64,000 nucleotides of DNA from Neodiprion pinetum. Taxonomy: Eukaryota; Arthropoda; Insecta; Hymenoptera; Diprionidae. A program made the translations under genes and the position numbers. Positions within the stretch are counted from its first letter, which is position 1. Each line of letters begins with the position of its first letter. The notes beneath the pieces were generated by a model that searched no databases, had not been told where the DNA came from, and saw only the letters and a list, made by a program, of their open reading frames with translations. Of the stretch, positions 36,994-48,212 are shown one piece after another. The stretch covers positions 2,159,501-2,223,500 of the forward strand of contig NC_060235.2 in assembly GCF_021155775.2 (NCBI RefSeq). Reading direction: 5' to 3'.

Positions 36994-37019
36994 TGTTGTT
37001 GTTGTTGTTGTTGTTGTTA
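36994..37019. repeat. TTG microsatellite
   Basis: Eight or nine tandem GTT units. Confidence 0.9.
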
Positions 37020-38393
37020 TTATCGTAGCTGCTTTTAGTTTGATGCTGTTGTTACGATCGTCGTTAACGTCATCATCATTACTTTAATTGCTACTATCGT
37101 TATTCGAAGTTATTCGACGTGTCCTTTCAACTACCTACTTCTCTCGAAATGGAGAAACGTTGATAAAAGGTATGAGATAAAGCATGTCGTCGTCGCCGTT
37201 GAGAATATAATCCATTATGCAACAGTGCGCAGGTGATGTATTAAATGCATAGTAAATGAAAGTGCCGTATCTACAGACTCAGCTCTCTCTCTCTCTCATG
37301 GGATTCATTCTTCTGGTAATACCATAAATGCAATCTTCGGATCCTGCGGCAAAAAACGAATTTTCTTTTTCCTCTCTCCCTCCCTTGTCAGCACATCTTT
37401 GATGTCGAGAGGAAGAGCCAATTTGCATTGTACAAGAATTACCTCTCTTCCGTTTCCTTTTATTTCACCCAATTTACGTTACTGACGACGGTGAGTAGAA
37501 GCAAGATTCAAAAAAATTGATCGCTGGTCATCCTCCGATTTCTTATGATTATTTCAGATTTAGATCGCTCCGATTCAGGGTTGAGAAGCGTTGATTCCGG
37601 GACGTTCGTACGCATGTGTAGGTACATACAACAGAGCGATGTTAAAATGGGAACCTAGCCTTACCCTCCGCTGACTCGACCGATGAAAAAGAGCTCTCTC
37701 GCGTTATAAATTCATGGAATATTTGCCGACAGAACGAAGCACTGACAACTCGGTGTGTATATACCCAGACAAGGAGGAGAAAAAGAGAGAGAGAGAGAGA
37801 GACATACATCCCCAACATCCACAGCGTCTATGTAAATCGATTGGCCAAACACAGTGTTGCCACGTCTCGTATAAAAATGAGCTGAAAAATATTTAGGAAA
37901 AGTTGGCCACAGGACAGGAGAGGTACAGGGTCGGTGTAATCGAATTTCTTCTGAAATTTATTCTCCTGATTTCAAAGGCATTGCTGCAGCAGCAGCGGCG
38001 GCAGAACTTTACTTTATCATTTTGTAGAGAGCAAACTGTCCATTATAAAAGATGATGGCTCAGCCATTGTTCGCCACAATTCTCATTTATCTTACAAAAC
38101 GTTTTTCCGAAGGAAAAGAGCTTACCTCTTCATTGCAGGGGTGTTCACCCTATCTTTTCTCGACAATTATTTCTACTCGAGGCGTTGACCTCAGTGACCA
38201 GCGATGAACCGCGAATCTGTCAGGGACCATCTCTTCGGCTTCGGTTTGCTAAAAGGGTGGATTATCTCTTGTCAGAAAATATATGCACATGTACCTACGT
38301 GGGATATTTAGTTTGTTTTCGAATGTAGAATGTAAGTTGCTCGAAAAGCAGGTTGGTTTTTTCGAAATCAGCGAAACACCCCACTAAGGTGTT

Positions 38394-38864
38394 CATTAGG
38401 GTTGTCCTTGTTTAAGGTGTTGACAAATGTTTTCCGCCTTACCACCCAAATCAACTTCCAATAATTCAAAAATAATTGCTTTATTTTTTCAGTTTTTTAC
38501 CTCGTTTCTAAGACAGTCCGATTTGTAATTGAAGTTTCTTATATCAACTCACATTGGAAAAACTTTTTTTTCTTAGTCTATATTTTATCGCAATAGTAAT
38601 AATGTTCCAAAAAATCTGTAACTACGAGGTCTTAGTGGGCATTAGTACTACTAACTGAAGAAAAATACACATCATCATACCAAGCAATCTATACGAATTG
38701 CACTACTTCTAAATAATAAAAAGTCAGGTTTTGCTGAATTAGCAATCTTAGAATTGAGGTAAAAATCTGAAAAAATTAGGCAACTGTTTTTGAATTATTC
38801 CAAATTTATTTAGGGGCGGGGCGGAAAAATTCGTCAACACCCTAAACAAGCACCACCCCAGTGT
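38394..38864. mobile_element. Terminal-inverted-repeat element abutting the SLC22 stop codon
   Basis: The left arm (CATTAGGGTTGTCCTTGTTTAAGGTGTTGAC ... AATAATTCAAAAATAATTGC, to about 38479) is the inverted counterpart of the right arm (38779-38863; read on the minus strand CACTGGGGTGGTGCTTGTTT, AGGGTGTTGAC ... AATAATTCAAAAACAGTTGC). Arms about 85 bp, interior about 300 bp, non-coding. The right end lies one or two bases beyond the TGA of the minus-strand transporter. Confidence 0.7.
38805..38810 (-). terminator. Candidate polyadenylation signal of the SLC22 gene inside the element's arm
   Basis: AATAAA on the minus strand about 55 nt after the transporter stop codon, within the right arm of the inverted-repeat element. 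If used, the transposon supplies the 3' end of the mRNA. Confidence 0.35.
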
Positions 38865-41009
38865 TCATAATGCAAAATTTAGCGTTACTAACTCTTCGAA
38901 GTTGACGGCATCGAAGACCGTGTCGGGCATCTCACGCCAGAGTACATTATGGATGTTGAAAGTGAACAAGGCGGCAAGGAGGATAGAAATGACGGCGACG
39001 CTGGTGAACCCGGGGTAGTTGTAAAAGTGGCGAGTCCCTGCCCAGGTGAATGCGACCCAAAGGGCGTTCCACATCCCGGTATAAGTGCCGCGAAGTAGAG
39101 TAGGCACGGTCCTTGCGCCATAGTTGAGCAAGGTGCCGTAGCCAAGCCCGACGGCGAAGATGTTGGCCGAAAGAAGAGTGGTGGCGGGTCCTGTGGTGGT
39201 GAAGTAGTCGTCGTGGAGATTGGCCATCAGTATAAAGGTGGTGATGAGGAAGAGGAATATGGTGAGGTGAAGGAGCCTCTTGTGACCCATCATAAGGAGG
39301 CAGCACTGGCTGACGATGATCCCAGCCATTTCTACGTGCCCGATGATCGCATACCAGACCGGCACCCGTTTATGGTTGTAGATCAGCTTCGCCTGAGCAC
39401 CTCCATTTATCACGCCGGACAGGCAGACGAGGTACCCGATGCTGATCATCTCGCAGGCTACCCCAGAGGCTTTCAGAAGATTCCAGAAACTCGGCCACCC
39501 TCGGGACAGCTGCTTCTCCACGTCGCTGTGTTCGACGTAGACCACGTGGAAGTCCGAGGGAATTGGGGTGCCGTTCGTCTTGCCCGCCTTTTGGATCACC
39601 GCGCCAAGTTGCGCCGACCTCCGCGTGCAAAAGAGCCAGCAAGGTGATTCAGGCACGAAGAAGACCAGGGCCAAGAAAAATGCGGCGACCGGAACGTTGA
39701 TCACCAGTAACAAATGGTCCATCGATCCCATCGCCTCGAGGAGCGTCGGTGTCACCCCAACGCCGAGGCCGTAAGCGAGACACGCGAACGCCATAATCCG
39801 AGTCCGTGCGACGTTGCTGCTCAGTTCGGCTGCCATAACGAAGTTGACGATGAAGCCACCGTGGAAAAAACTGTGACAAGTCCGGACCACCACGTACGTG
39901 ACGTAATTCGGAGAGAAGACGAGACCGATTGCTGTAAACGGAGTCACTCCGCTCGCGATCAGGAGGACGGGACGACGGCCAATCCGGTCGCTCAAACAAC
40001 CGAAGGTCAGGTAGCCCGTGATCTTACCGGATATCATAAGCACTTCCCACAGCGCACGCTCGTACTCCGGATTGCATGCCATACGAAACTGCAGGAAGAG
40101 GAAGAGATAGAAGAGGACGTACCCACATACCAATGGCTGCATGGATATTTAACGCGAACCTTCTCGGCGACGGTCCTTCCGAATTTTCTGCTATAGTGAA
40201 ACCTCTTGCACTTTACCGTACCAGCCTCGTTGAGTCGATTTATCGTTGGACTCCGTTCGAATGGAACACCCCTTAAAGAGGCGAAGTCATACCTGAACAT
40301 GCGGCAACCCCTGAATCGATCGTTCCATAGTTCCGGAGTAAGGCTTATGGCTTTACGTGTCCCAGCAAATCCTGCGACTTCGTCGTCTAGTTTGGGCTGT
40401 TCGGAGCGCGAATAATGGCGATGAAAACGTTTCTGCCAGGGATAATCTGGCGGGTTAATAGGCATACCGCGTCTGCGTGGCTGTAAGTAATCCATTCCTG
40501 GTTTGTCCAGCTCCGAAGAGTCGCGGGCTTTTCGCACCACCATCCGGCCAAGTGCTGTACCGGTTCCAGACTCCCGTTCAGCATGTGGATCATGATCATT
40601 GCGCACGAAATCGCGGCTATGATCATCTGCCAGATGCCGAATCCGGCCGCAGCTACTATCAGCTCCTCGGACGGTACGACAACGTCCCGGTCCCTGGAAA
40701 GGCGTACGCGTCGTCGGGGTTAGACGAATCCTTTCAATCAGAGGGTCGGTCGTATAATTTCACTTTTCATATTGCTCATCATCCAATCATTCTGATTCGT
40801 TGATTAAACTTTGCAAACCAATCAGAATGCTTGGATGGTGGGACATGTGGAAATACATAGTCGACCCCCGGGCTGTGACTTACGCTCTTTCGACGTCCAC
40901 TGCTGACGCCCTCATCGCGGTGAACCGGATTCACGGTCGTCAGGACTTACAATTGAATCGCATGATCGCGTCGAGTCCTTGGAACTGTCAAGATGCTGTA
41001 CGTTGACAT
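38865..41009 (-). CDS. SLC22-family transporter (organic cation transporter-like, MFS)
   Basis: Twelve-helix major facilitator of the plasma membrane; the substrate cannot be read from sequence. Minus-strand exons 41009-40951, 40693-40468, 40396-40217 and 40088-38865 join in matching phase (2, 0, 0) to 562 residues, the usual SLC22 length. The start MSTYSILTVPR has a perfect GTAAGT donor. Exon 2 carries the family N-terminus (GFGIWQMIIAAISC, helix 1) and the loop motif GWWCEKP. Exon 3 ends the cysteine loop (GCRMFRYDF). Exon 4 has FRMACN, the MFS signature GCLSDRIGRRP between helices 2 and 3, PESPCWL (family ESPRWL) and VPTLLRGTYTGMWNA near helix 11. The 71-nt intron 2 is the weakest element; the alternative is a one-base frameshift. 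It lies opposite in strand to the putative large gene around it. Confidence 0.88.
40763..40855 (-). ncRNA. Candidate miRNA-like hairpin in intron 1 of the SLC22 gene
   Basis: CATCATCCAATCATTCTGAT (from 40777) pairs with ATCAGAATGCTTGGATGGTG (to 40840): 21 positions including the adjoining A/T pair, with one mismatch and one G-U. The loop is 22 nt, and a lower stem (TTTTCATAT with ATGTGGAAA) extends it to about 33 bp. Size, loop and near-perfect arms are pre-miRNA-like. Strand is taken from the host intron; the palindrome works on either strand. A short MITE remnant would look similar. Confidence 0.35.
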
Positions 41010-41496
41010 TTGAGCGTCGGTGGATCTCGGGTGTTATGAATGTTTAACGAGCTAATTCTTGGAGGCCGAAGGCGATCGTCTCTGTTTTTCCGAGGTCTTA
41101 ACAACTCTCGAGCTCGTTAATTTCACGGCGTAATTCGACCCAGCTTCCTCAGCCCTTTTCAAGTCGCCGGAATATCCGGGGGCTTAGCTCGGGCCGACGG
41201 GACGGGTCAACTCGGCGACGAGGATGGCTCACGCAGCCTTGGGAAAGACCTACCCCAAGGCGTCTGTGATAGGGGTTGGACCGGTTGGTCGGATGGCTGC
41301 GACAGTTGCCGGGATTCCGAACTAACCCTGCGGGGATAAACGGGCGAGCCAAAGGGTCGCTCCCTTTTCACCTCCGGCTTGCCCATCGTAAAATATCCTC
41401 CTCGGCTTCGTGGCGTAGGTCGGGAATTCTGCACCGAGGTCACGCGGATAACTGCAAGCATACGTATTAGGGTGGTTCATTTTTTAATCTAATCAT
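41010..41496. other. Upstream region of the SLC22 gene
   Basis: Likely contains the minus-strand promoter and 5' UTR just right of 41009. A GC-rich block at 41.14-41.45 kb with overlapping ORFs on both strands (e.g. 41149-41352 minus) matches nothing recognised. Confidence 0.4.
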
Positions 41497-41922
41497 AAGA
41501 AAATATTTAGAGGCTGCTACCAATTATTTTCATATTTTTGATTCATTTTCAAGTGTACACTTTACGGACTTGTATATATGTATGTATTAGTTTATTTCTT
41601 TCGCATCGTGGTTGATCATTGTTTATAAAAATCACTACTGAAAATGAAACTAGGACATTAAGGTGATGCGATACTCCTGTTTGGGTAACAAAAACTGTTA
41701 TCCAAATTTCTCCGAGACGAATAATATTTCGGATAGAAGATGACAACAGCTAACTCCGGAATTGTTAGGCGCAGTTTGCTGTTGATTGGTGAACGATTAA
41801 TTGAACCACGGTACAAAAAAAAAAATAAACTAATGAATATATAACAAGTCCGTAAGGTGTAGACATAAAAACGAATAACAAATATTACAATAATTGGTAG
41901 CGACCTCTAAATATTTTCCTAC
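41497..41922. mobile_element. Foldback element, about 425 bp
   Basis: The left arm (AGAAAATATTTAGAGGCTGC, TACCAATTATT ... ACTTTACGGACTTGT ... TTAGTTTATTT ... CGTGGTTGATC, to ~41625) is inverted on the right (from ~41798: GATTAATTGAACCACGG ... AAATAAACTAA ... ACAAGTCCGTAAGGTGTAG ... AATAATTGGTAGCGACCTCT, AAATATTTTC). Arms about 125 bp. Non-coding. Confidence 0.75.
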
Positions 41923-43183
41923 CTCCTCCAGATTTTGCGACAATTTTTCTTTCAGTATTTCTCACAAATTTTTCGAGTGGCACCGCAAAGAAGAAAGAAA
42001 AGTTAACAAACGAACCAGCCTAGTGAATATGCAATTATTTCCACTCTTGCTGATAGTGCATTTTCGCCATTCGTTAATTGAGGAGATTGTGGATGAAAAA
42101 TACAGTGACAAAAAGGTGAAAAGTGCGAAAAGTAAGAAGTAAAATAAAAGGGACTGCGTCCCGAAGTGCCGAAGATGGCGCGAAGCACCGAGAACAGAGT
42201 CGGCCATGCAAATGCATAATTCATATCTTTCTCCTCGTCCCTGTAACCTCCGTCTCGTCACACCTTTCCTCTCCTGCCCCCGTCGCCTCCACACTCCAAT
42301 CTCTCTTTATTCTACTTTACACTTAGTTTTGTTATTATAGAGGAAAGTTTATACCTTGTTATTTATGTGACGATTATTCTGCAAAAACTTTGTCGCGAAT
42401 TCGCGACGAGACTGCGTCGTTCCAACACTTTTTTCCACTTTTTGAGAGAGAAACTTTTGCCAGCGAAAACCGGCTAAATGATCCACTTTGACAAAATCAG
42501 CTGGCAGTTATTGTTTCGTAACTATAGTTGATCTTTGAACAATTTGTCTCTCCCTCGAAGCATCCTCGTTATTACATATCACACGAATCTTGAATTCAGT
42601 TTGATGAATTTTTTTTCATTATTCTCATACTTGTACTCGCATTACGCGTATAGTATGTAGTAAATACCTACAACTGCATACGGATACACCAATTTATCCA
42701 CATACACATCTATTTACTCCTCGGATGTTTCTACTCCATAGACTCTATTTCAGGCTTCAGCAGCATATTTCTGCAAAGAGCTTTTAAACTCTATTTGCAA
42801 CTCTCGAAAGAGCGAAAGATATTGCATTGCCTTCGGAATATGCAGCATGCATTCCCATGTGCTCTTTATGCTATGGGTAGATATATTGTGCATAAATTTC
42901 CCCCTGCAGCATCCCCGATGCACCATGGTACCCATACTCGCGAATCTCCGAGCACACCTTGTGCATATAATATGTGGCTTGCTTCCAAACTCTGCAAGGC
43001 ATCATAGCTTTAGATATTTGTTGTAACATTTCCTGAATTAAATATCATCGGGTTTTCCATGCAGTTCGACTCGTTGCAATATTTTGCCTATCCACTCGTC
43101 GGAGTTCCAATGACGCGAGGGGCAGTTTATCCGTTCATATCATTGGCCAATATGTTGCAGTATTCCGCACCGTGTTGATATCC

Positions 43184-43240
<57 letters not shown>

Positions 43241-45254
43241 AAGCATATTTTGAATTTTTTTTTATTAGTATTGTTATAATTATTGGCTGTAAAAAGTGGC
43301 CGTGTATGAGCATCGGAATAAAACGCGGATTATGCGATTGGTCAGCGATGCTTGGGTGCTGAGGATTTTAATGGGACGGCAGCATGGTTCTCCAGCTAGG
43401 ATGAGTATAATGCATTTACAACCATCGTAAAAATATAAAACGGTGCTGCGTGATATGCGTGTGACTTATATAGAATGGTATCTACATTGAAGGAAAGTAA
43501 ATTAAATCGGAAAACTCTTAGGACGACAAGTAATAAGCGGATGATAAAAATTTCGATTGAAAAAGATTTCAATATATATAAAAAAAAAAAAAAACTGTTA
43601 CATTGGTCTGTCTCAACGAGTAGCTGTACATAAATCGTTTTTGTTCCGATTCTTCAGCCCCGAGAGAGGATAGAAGGAATGAAATAAAAAAAACGGAGAT
43701 ACAGGGAAAAAAATCCCGACGCTGTAAGGAAAATGTATATCTGAAAAAAAGCTCAGAGTGAAAACAAATTGAACAGAGAGCGATCCGCCTGCACTATGTA
43801 GTCGTCCATGTTTGAAATATATCCCGTGTGTATATGCGCGGAGATATGTATGCCGGAACGGAAGTAATCCGACAGAGGTACGAACTAATAAATTCTTTTT
43901 TATAGCCAGTTTTTCGCGTTTTTACTCATAAAATACCTGTGTCCCGCAGCAGTAGTAGGGAGACGTATCTGGTATACAGGCATAGAACGTACGCGACGAT
44001 CCGTTTGTTACACACACGGTAGTTCGGCTGGACATAAATGTAAGTGCCGAGATACGGAGTCCCGTAATTTAGAATCCTATCGCGTAAATGTATGCGTTGA
44101 TGAAATTGTGCGTAATACAAAATATACACGTTATACGCAGAATTTAAATCCGCGTGTAATAAACGCGTATAATAGTGATGGAGATGAAAAGAGGCAAGGA
44201 TTTATCGTGTATGGAGCTTTGAAAAAGATGCAATCAAAAAAAATAAGAAGAACAGAAAATTTCGTGTGTATAGGAAAATACCCGGTCTACGCATACTTTG
44301 AATTTTTCCAAGCCAGTGGTTGAGAGGTAGACGGCGAGGGGGGGACGGTGGAAGAGGAGCTGGATAGACGGGCAAAGGACGGGGCGAAGGGGAGGAGGAG
44401 GTACGCCGTTGTTGCGGCCCGTTCAAAGAGAGAAAGACCCAATAAGAACGACTTTTAACATTCCCGTAGGATCGATAGCTCCGGGCGGAAAGAAACAGCG
44501 CGCGAGTGAAACGAAATTTCAAATACAAATCGCATTCGCCGTATTCTCCCTCTCGGTCCCCCTTTTCCTCCACCCCTCCCTCTACTGCCCCCTCCTCCTG
44601 TCCTTTCTCCTCCTCCTCCTCCTCCTCCTCTTCCTTCAGCCCCACCAAACGGCACCCTTCCCCACTTCTTTACGTCCCGACTCTCTGCACCCCTTTTACC
44701 TCCCCTCCGACACACGCGCACTTTCACATATATATATATAAGCGCACAAATACCAGATTGAAAACATGAACACACGGATTGAGAGGCGCGCGCGCGCCGC
44801 CAAAGTTATAATGTACATTAATATATATATATTATATACCATGGCGTGTAAAAAACTGGATTCATAAGAGACATTAAAAACAAAAAATCGTTATTCTTCT
44901 GTCCCCGAGTCCGTTCCGGGACGCCTGTATAAGCGATGGTCGCAGTTGGTCTGTGATTTCTTACTTATGAGGCAGAATTAACCCTTCAGTGGTGCAGACA
45001 ATTAATTAATACTACGCTCTTTGGTACAAGGATTAAGCAGGGATGATTGTAAGCTTTTCTGATCGTCAACCACCGGTAATTAAAATAATGCGCGTCAGCG
45101 CGTTTTTCCTGATTATTCGTTTAGCATCTCCCGCTTGAGCATAATATCTAAAACCGTTGACGTTAGGTTAGGTACATCTTCCGGCGTTGGTTAGAGCTCG
45201 GATGTTATCCACCGCTTGAGCCTGTCAGTCGGTAAACTTTCGTACCTTATCCTA
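41923..45254. other. Gene-poor stretch with TA repeat
   Basis: No supported coding exon. Contains the long TA microsatellite, a CTC/GAG-rich tract at 44.54-44.64 kb producing poly-Glu/Ser frames, and a (GC)n run near 44787. A TTAACCCTTCAGTGGTGC sequence at 44979 resembles a single piggyBac-type end, without a detected partner. Confidence 0.45.
43185..43237. repeat. TA microsatellite
   Basis: 53 bp of uninterrupted TA dinucleotides. Confidence 0.95.
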
Positions 45255-46216
45255 CATGGTGTACAGTAAAAAATCCGTAACAAATTCAAGGACATTAAAA
45301 ACAGAATATTTCCGGAAGTCAAGATAAATTCGAGGATAATTTCGAGGGCTTTTAAAGGACAAGCGATATTCAAGGATATTTCCAGGAAAACTGGACGCAA
45401 TGTTCTAGTTGATAATGGACAACGAGCAGGAAGCGATTGGGAAGTGACTGGCGAGGCGCTCGACCCCTGGAGAGTGTCTCTCTGTGAGGACATCGTACCT
45501 GACAACAAAATTTCTGCTAGACTGTACTACGCCGGGAGGGAAAATCCATTTCGTTTTAACCTGACGTTCAAATTGAATGTTTTGTAGTTGCGGCGGGGGT
45601 TCGGGGCGGTTGGGACGGCGGGGTGCCGCCCCTACCTTCACCTCTCCTCCTCCTTCCTCTAAATCACGTTTATCGGAGGGTAGCCCCGGTACCGTCGGCC
45701 TCCCGGAGGAGCACCGCGGGGCCGGCGGGAGAGGCCTTGCGGAGGAGCAACTCGCGGATATTGATTCCCATGAGACGCGCGCGCAACTCGCGAGGCTACG
45801 GGTACCGTGGGGTCCCCGGTCGGGCAGGTGGGAGGGTTTTTATGAGCTTTAAAATTGAACCCATTAGCCAGCTTAGCTGTAACTAGAAAATTGCCTTTTG
45901 TTAATTTGGATTTACCGGGACGCCGGGAATTTCATGCTAGGGTGTACCTGCGTACAAGGGGAGGAGATTCCGAGACGGTCGAAAGAGTGCAATGGTGTTA
46001 CACCTGCAGGGTTGTACGTCTATTAGCATCCCTGAAGCAAGAATTACCCGGTTTGAAGATGTTCTCGAGATCAAGAATGGTGTTCAGCGGTCCTGGAAAC
46101 TATCCTTGAATTCTTCTTATCTCCTGGAAATATTCTGTTTTTAATGTCCTCGAATAACTTGAAAATTTCCTGGAAATATCCTTGAATTGGTTACGGATTT
46201 TTTACTGGACACCACG
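45255..46216. mobile_element. Transposon-like element with long terminal inverted repeats
   Basis: The left end (GGTGTACAGTAAAAAATCCGT, then AACAAATTCAAGGAC...) and right end (GTTACGGATTTTTTACTGG, then ACACC) are inverted copies with arms of about 125 bp. Each arm holds repeated AATTCAAGGATATTTCCAGG units and a shared GGACATTAAAAACAGAATAT block. Ends starting near CAG and AATTCAAGGA subterminal repeats recall hAT-type elements, but no target duplication was seen. The 650-bp GC-rich interior has no recognised transposase. Confidence 0.65.
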
Positions 46217-48212
46217 TCAAATCACCGGAGAGAGCTTAAGACCCAACGTAACGGTTCATCTTGTACCTAGATAAGCGTCGAGAAAAGTTGGAACCGGTTT
46301 TCCTTCCCCTCTCCAAAAACTGCTCTGTAATAACTGCAAGCGATTCTGACGTCTTATGGAATCCATTTTGAATGTTGTACCAGCTACAGTTACGTACCAC
46401 CACTTTGCCCTTGTACATGAGAAACTGCACAGAGGGGGACGCGCAAGCGTCGTTCCGATTTAGGTACGGGGATCGGGAGTCGGGGGTTGAAATGTACCTA
46501 CTCGGAAATGTTTAACCTCTTTGCGGATTTCTCAAAGTCTCTCTTTCTACTCTGTTTCCTCTTCAGACCCTTCGTCGCAGATCTGGGAGGCGGGCGTTCC
46601 CCTCAAATCAATGGCCCGTTCCTCGGGGCTAAAAGCATAGCTATGAGAGCTGCTTGCTTCGTACTTGCAGGCTACAGGCATGGAATTCCAAATTTACATC
46701 TAAATCCCTCACTCGCGTCTGACGGCATCGACCCTCGATATCGTTCTCCGCGTAAAGGGATGATCGTGAACTGGGGGAAGTGTAACGGCGATTAATTCCT
46801 GCGACCTTACTGGCCGAGCCTCAGAGACCGAACTTGTTTTACTCACGGTTTACTGTTTATTCGAAATCTCTTCAAAGCTCCTCCCTGCCACTAACGGGCA
46901 CCGCTTTTTGGTCTCACATAATCCAGTCAGTCGAGTCTGTACTCGCAATGTCTTTGTCATACTTCAGCGTCTTGTCTCGTAACGTAATTTGCGTAATTTC
47001 CGTTGTTTACCGTAGTGAAATAAAATGTCAAGTCTGGGTCGTTAGGCACAGAGTTATAACGTGGGCAGACATTTATGAAGCACGCGAGTCAGAACGTACG
47101 TTTTATCTCTACCCTTAAGCCTCCGTTTCAGAATTGCGTAAATGTAAATTCGCAAAATGTTTGGTGTGCCGTGGCTTCTTTGAAGATTGTCCAAAATCGG
47201 ATTTCGCATACCGGTGCGGTAAAATAACCTAAGTAGCATCCGCTTTGCCGCAGGAGTTCCGAGAGATTCCAGGGAAAATATTAAAGCTGGGTGCAATGCC
47301 TTCCCACGGCACATTTTCACCGCAATAAGAAATTACCCCCGATATTCCATCGGCGGTATCGTATTCTTGATAGACTCGCAAAACGCGTTCGTATCACGCG
47401 TGTGTAATAAAATGGCTCTGCCGGTGAACGAGAAGTGTAAGACTTTACAAGTGTAAGCAACCTCGTGTCTCGGACTTGGTTTTTCTACTTTTACTCGACC
47501 GTTTAGCTCTGACTGGCTGGCTACACTCTGCCACAAGTGGTCGGAGATCAGTGATCTCTGCTCGGGTCGTCTATGCGGTGGTCGGCTGACCTCACAGTGC
47601 CGTTACTACTGTGCCTCGGAATTCTATTGCCAGGGGATTCCCCGCCCGCGCTCTTTTCGCTCCGCCGTTAGGGCGCGCTTTAGGACTTCTTCTCCTGGCC
47701 TAATAGGATCTGAAAGTTCGGCCCGAAAGGATATTCGAACGAACGACCGTGGACCCCGAAGCATTGGGGTGAAGTTTGACGAATTTCCAAACGCAACGGC
47801 AACCAATTGTCAAGCGAGTCGGGCTTATTCGCGATTTTGAAACCGACTGAAATTCTAGAGTCGCCACCGCGCCTGCAACGTGGTCGGAATAGTCCGGACG
47901 GCACGGCGTGCGCTGTCGGCTGGCACTTGGCGGTTCGCCGCACGCTCCTATAGGTGTTAAATCTGGTGACACTTTGTCGGGAATTGCAGGGGTGTTGGTT
48001 GGTTACGCGTGCGATGATCCTCCGAATGTCGTCGACCATTATGTCTCACAAGGAAGGTGTATGCCAGGTCGATTTCTGCGATTTCATTTCTTTTTTAATA
48101 CGTTATAGAAGGCTAAAAACTAAGCGATAGGTGTTTTTTGTTTGCCTGCCATTAAATACCTTAAGGGGTCGAAACCACCCTCCAAAGTAAGGCATGTCAA
48201 GGGGGGATTTGG
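46217..48212. other. Gene-poor stretch with a GC-rich island
   Basis: The island at 47.55-48.06 kb has overlapping ORFs on both strands (longest 47680-48039 minus, 119 codons, Arg-rich); none resembles a known family. CG content suggests a possible promoter-like region or a captured fragment, but no transcript signal is evident. Confidence 0.4.

Larger units (their letters stand above)
30063..38393. other. Long gene-poor stretch
   Basis: No coding exon could be supported. The longest non-repeat ORFs (31009-31266, 32334-32702, 33890-34237, 35065-35316, 36513-36722, all +) have no recognisable domain, no coding-like context and no matching splice partners. Microsatellites: (TGC)n at 32294-32316, (TTG)n at 36994-37019, GA run at 37783-37801. 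A CG-rich block lies at 33.9-34.2 kb. Possible enhancers or non-coding transcripts cannot be judged by eye. Confidence 0.45.

Noticed and set aside
39213..40196. Several ORFs on the + strand opposite the transporter
   Set aside because: Antisense shadows of the SLC22 coding exon; no independent coding evidence.
40034..40606. 190-codon minus-strand ORF taken as one protein
   Set aside because: Only its middle part (exon 3, 40217-40396) fits the transporter; both ends run into introns or the wrong frame of exon 2.
44202..44775. Overlapping ORFs on both strands rich in Glu, Ser or Gly
   Set aside because: Produced by a CTC/GAG-rich tract; open in several frames at once and without splice or start context.
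44979..44997. TTAACCCTTCAGTGGTGC as a piggyBac-like end
   Set aside because: No inverted partner with TTAA was found at a plausible distance, so not called as an element.
47680..48108. Arg-rich overlapping ORFs in a GC-rich island
   Set aside because: Open on both strands because of GC composition; no similarity to a family I know. Noted as an island only.
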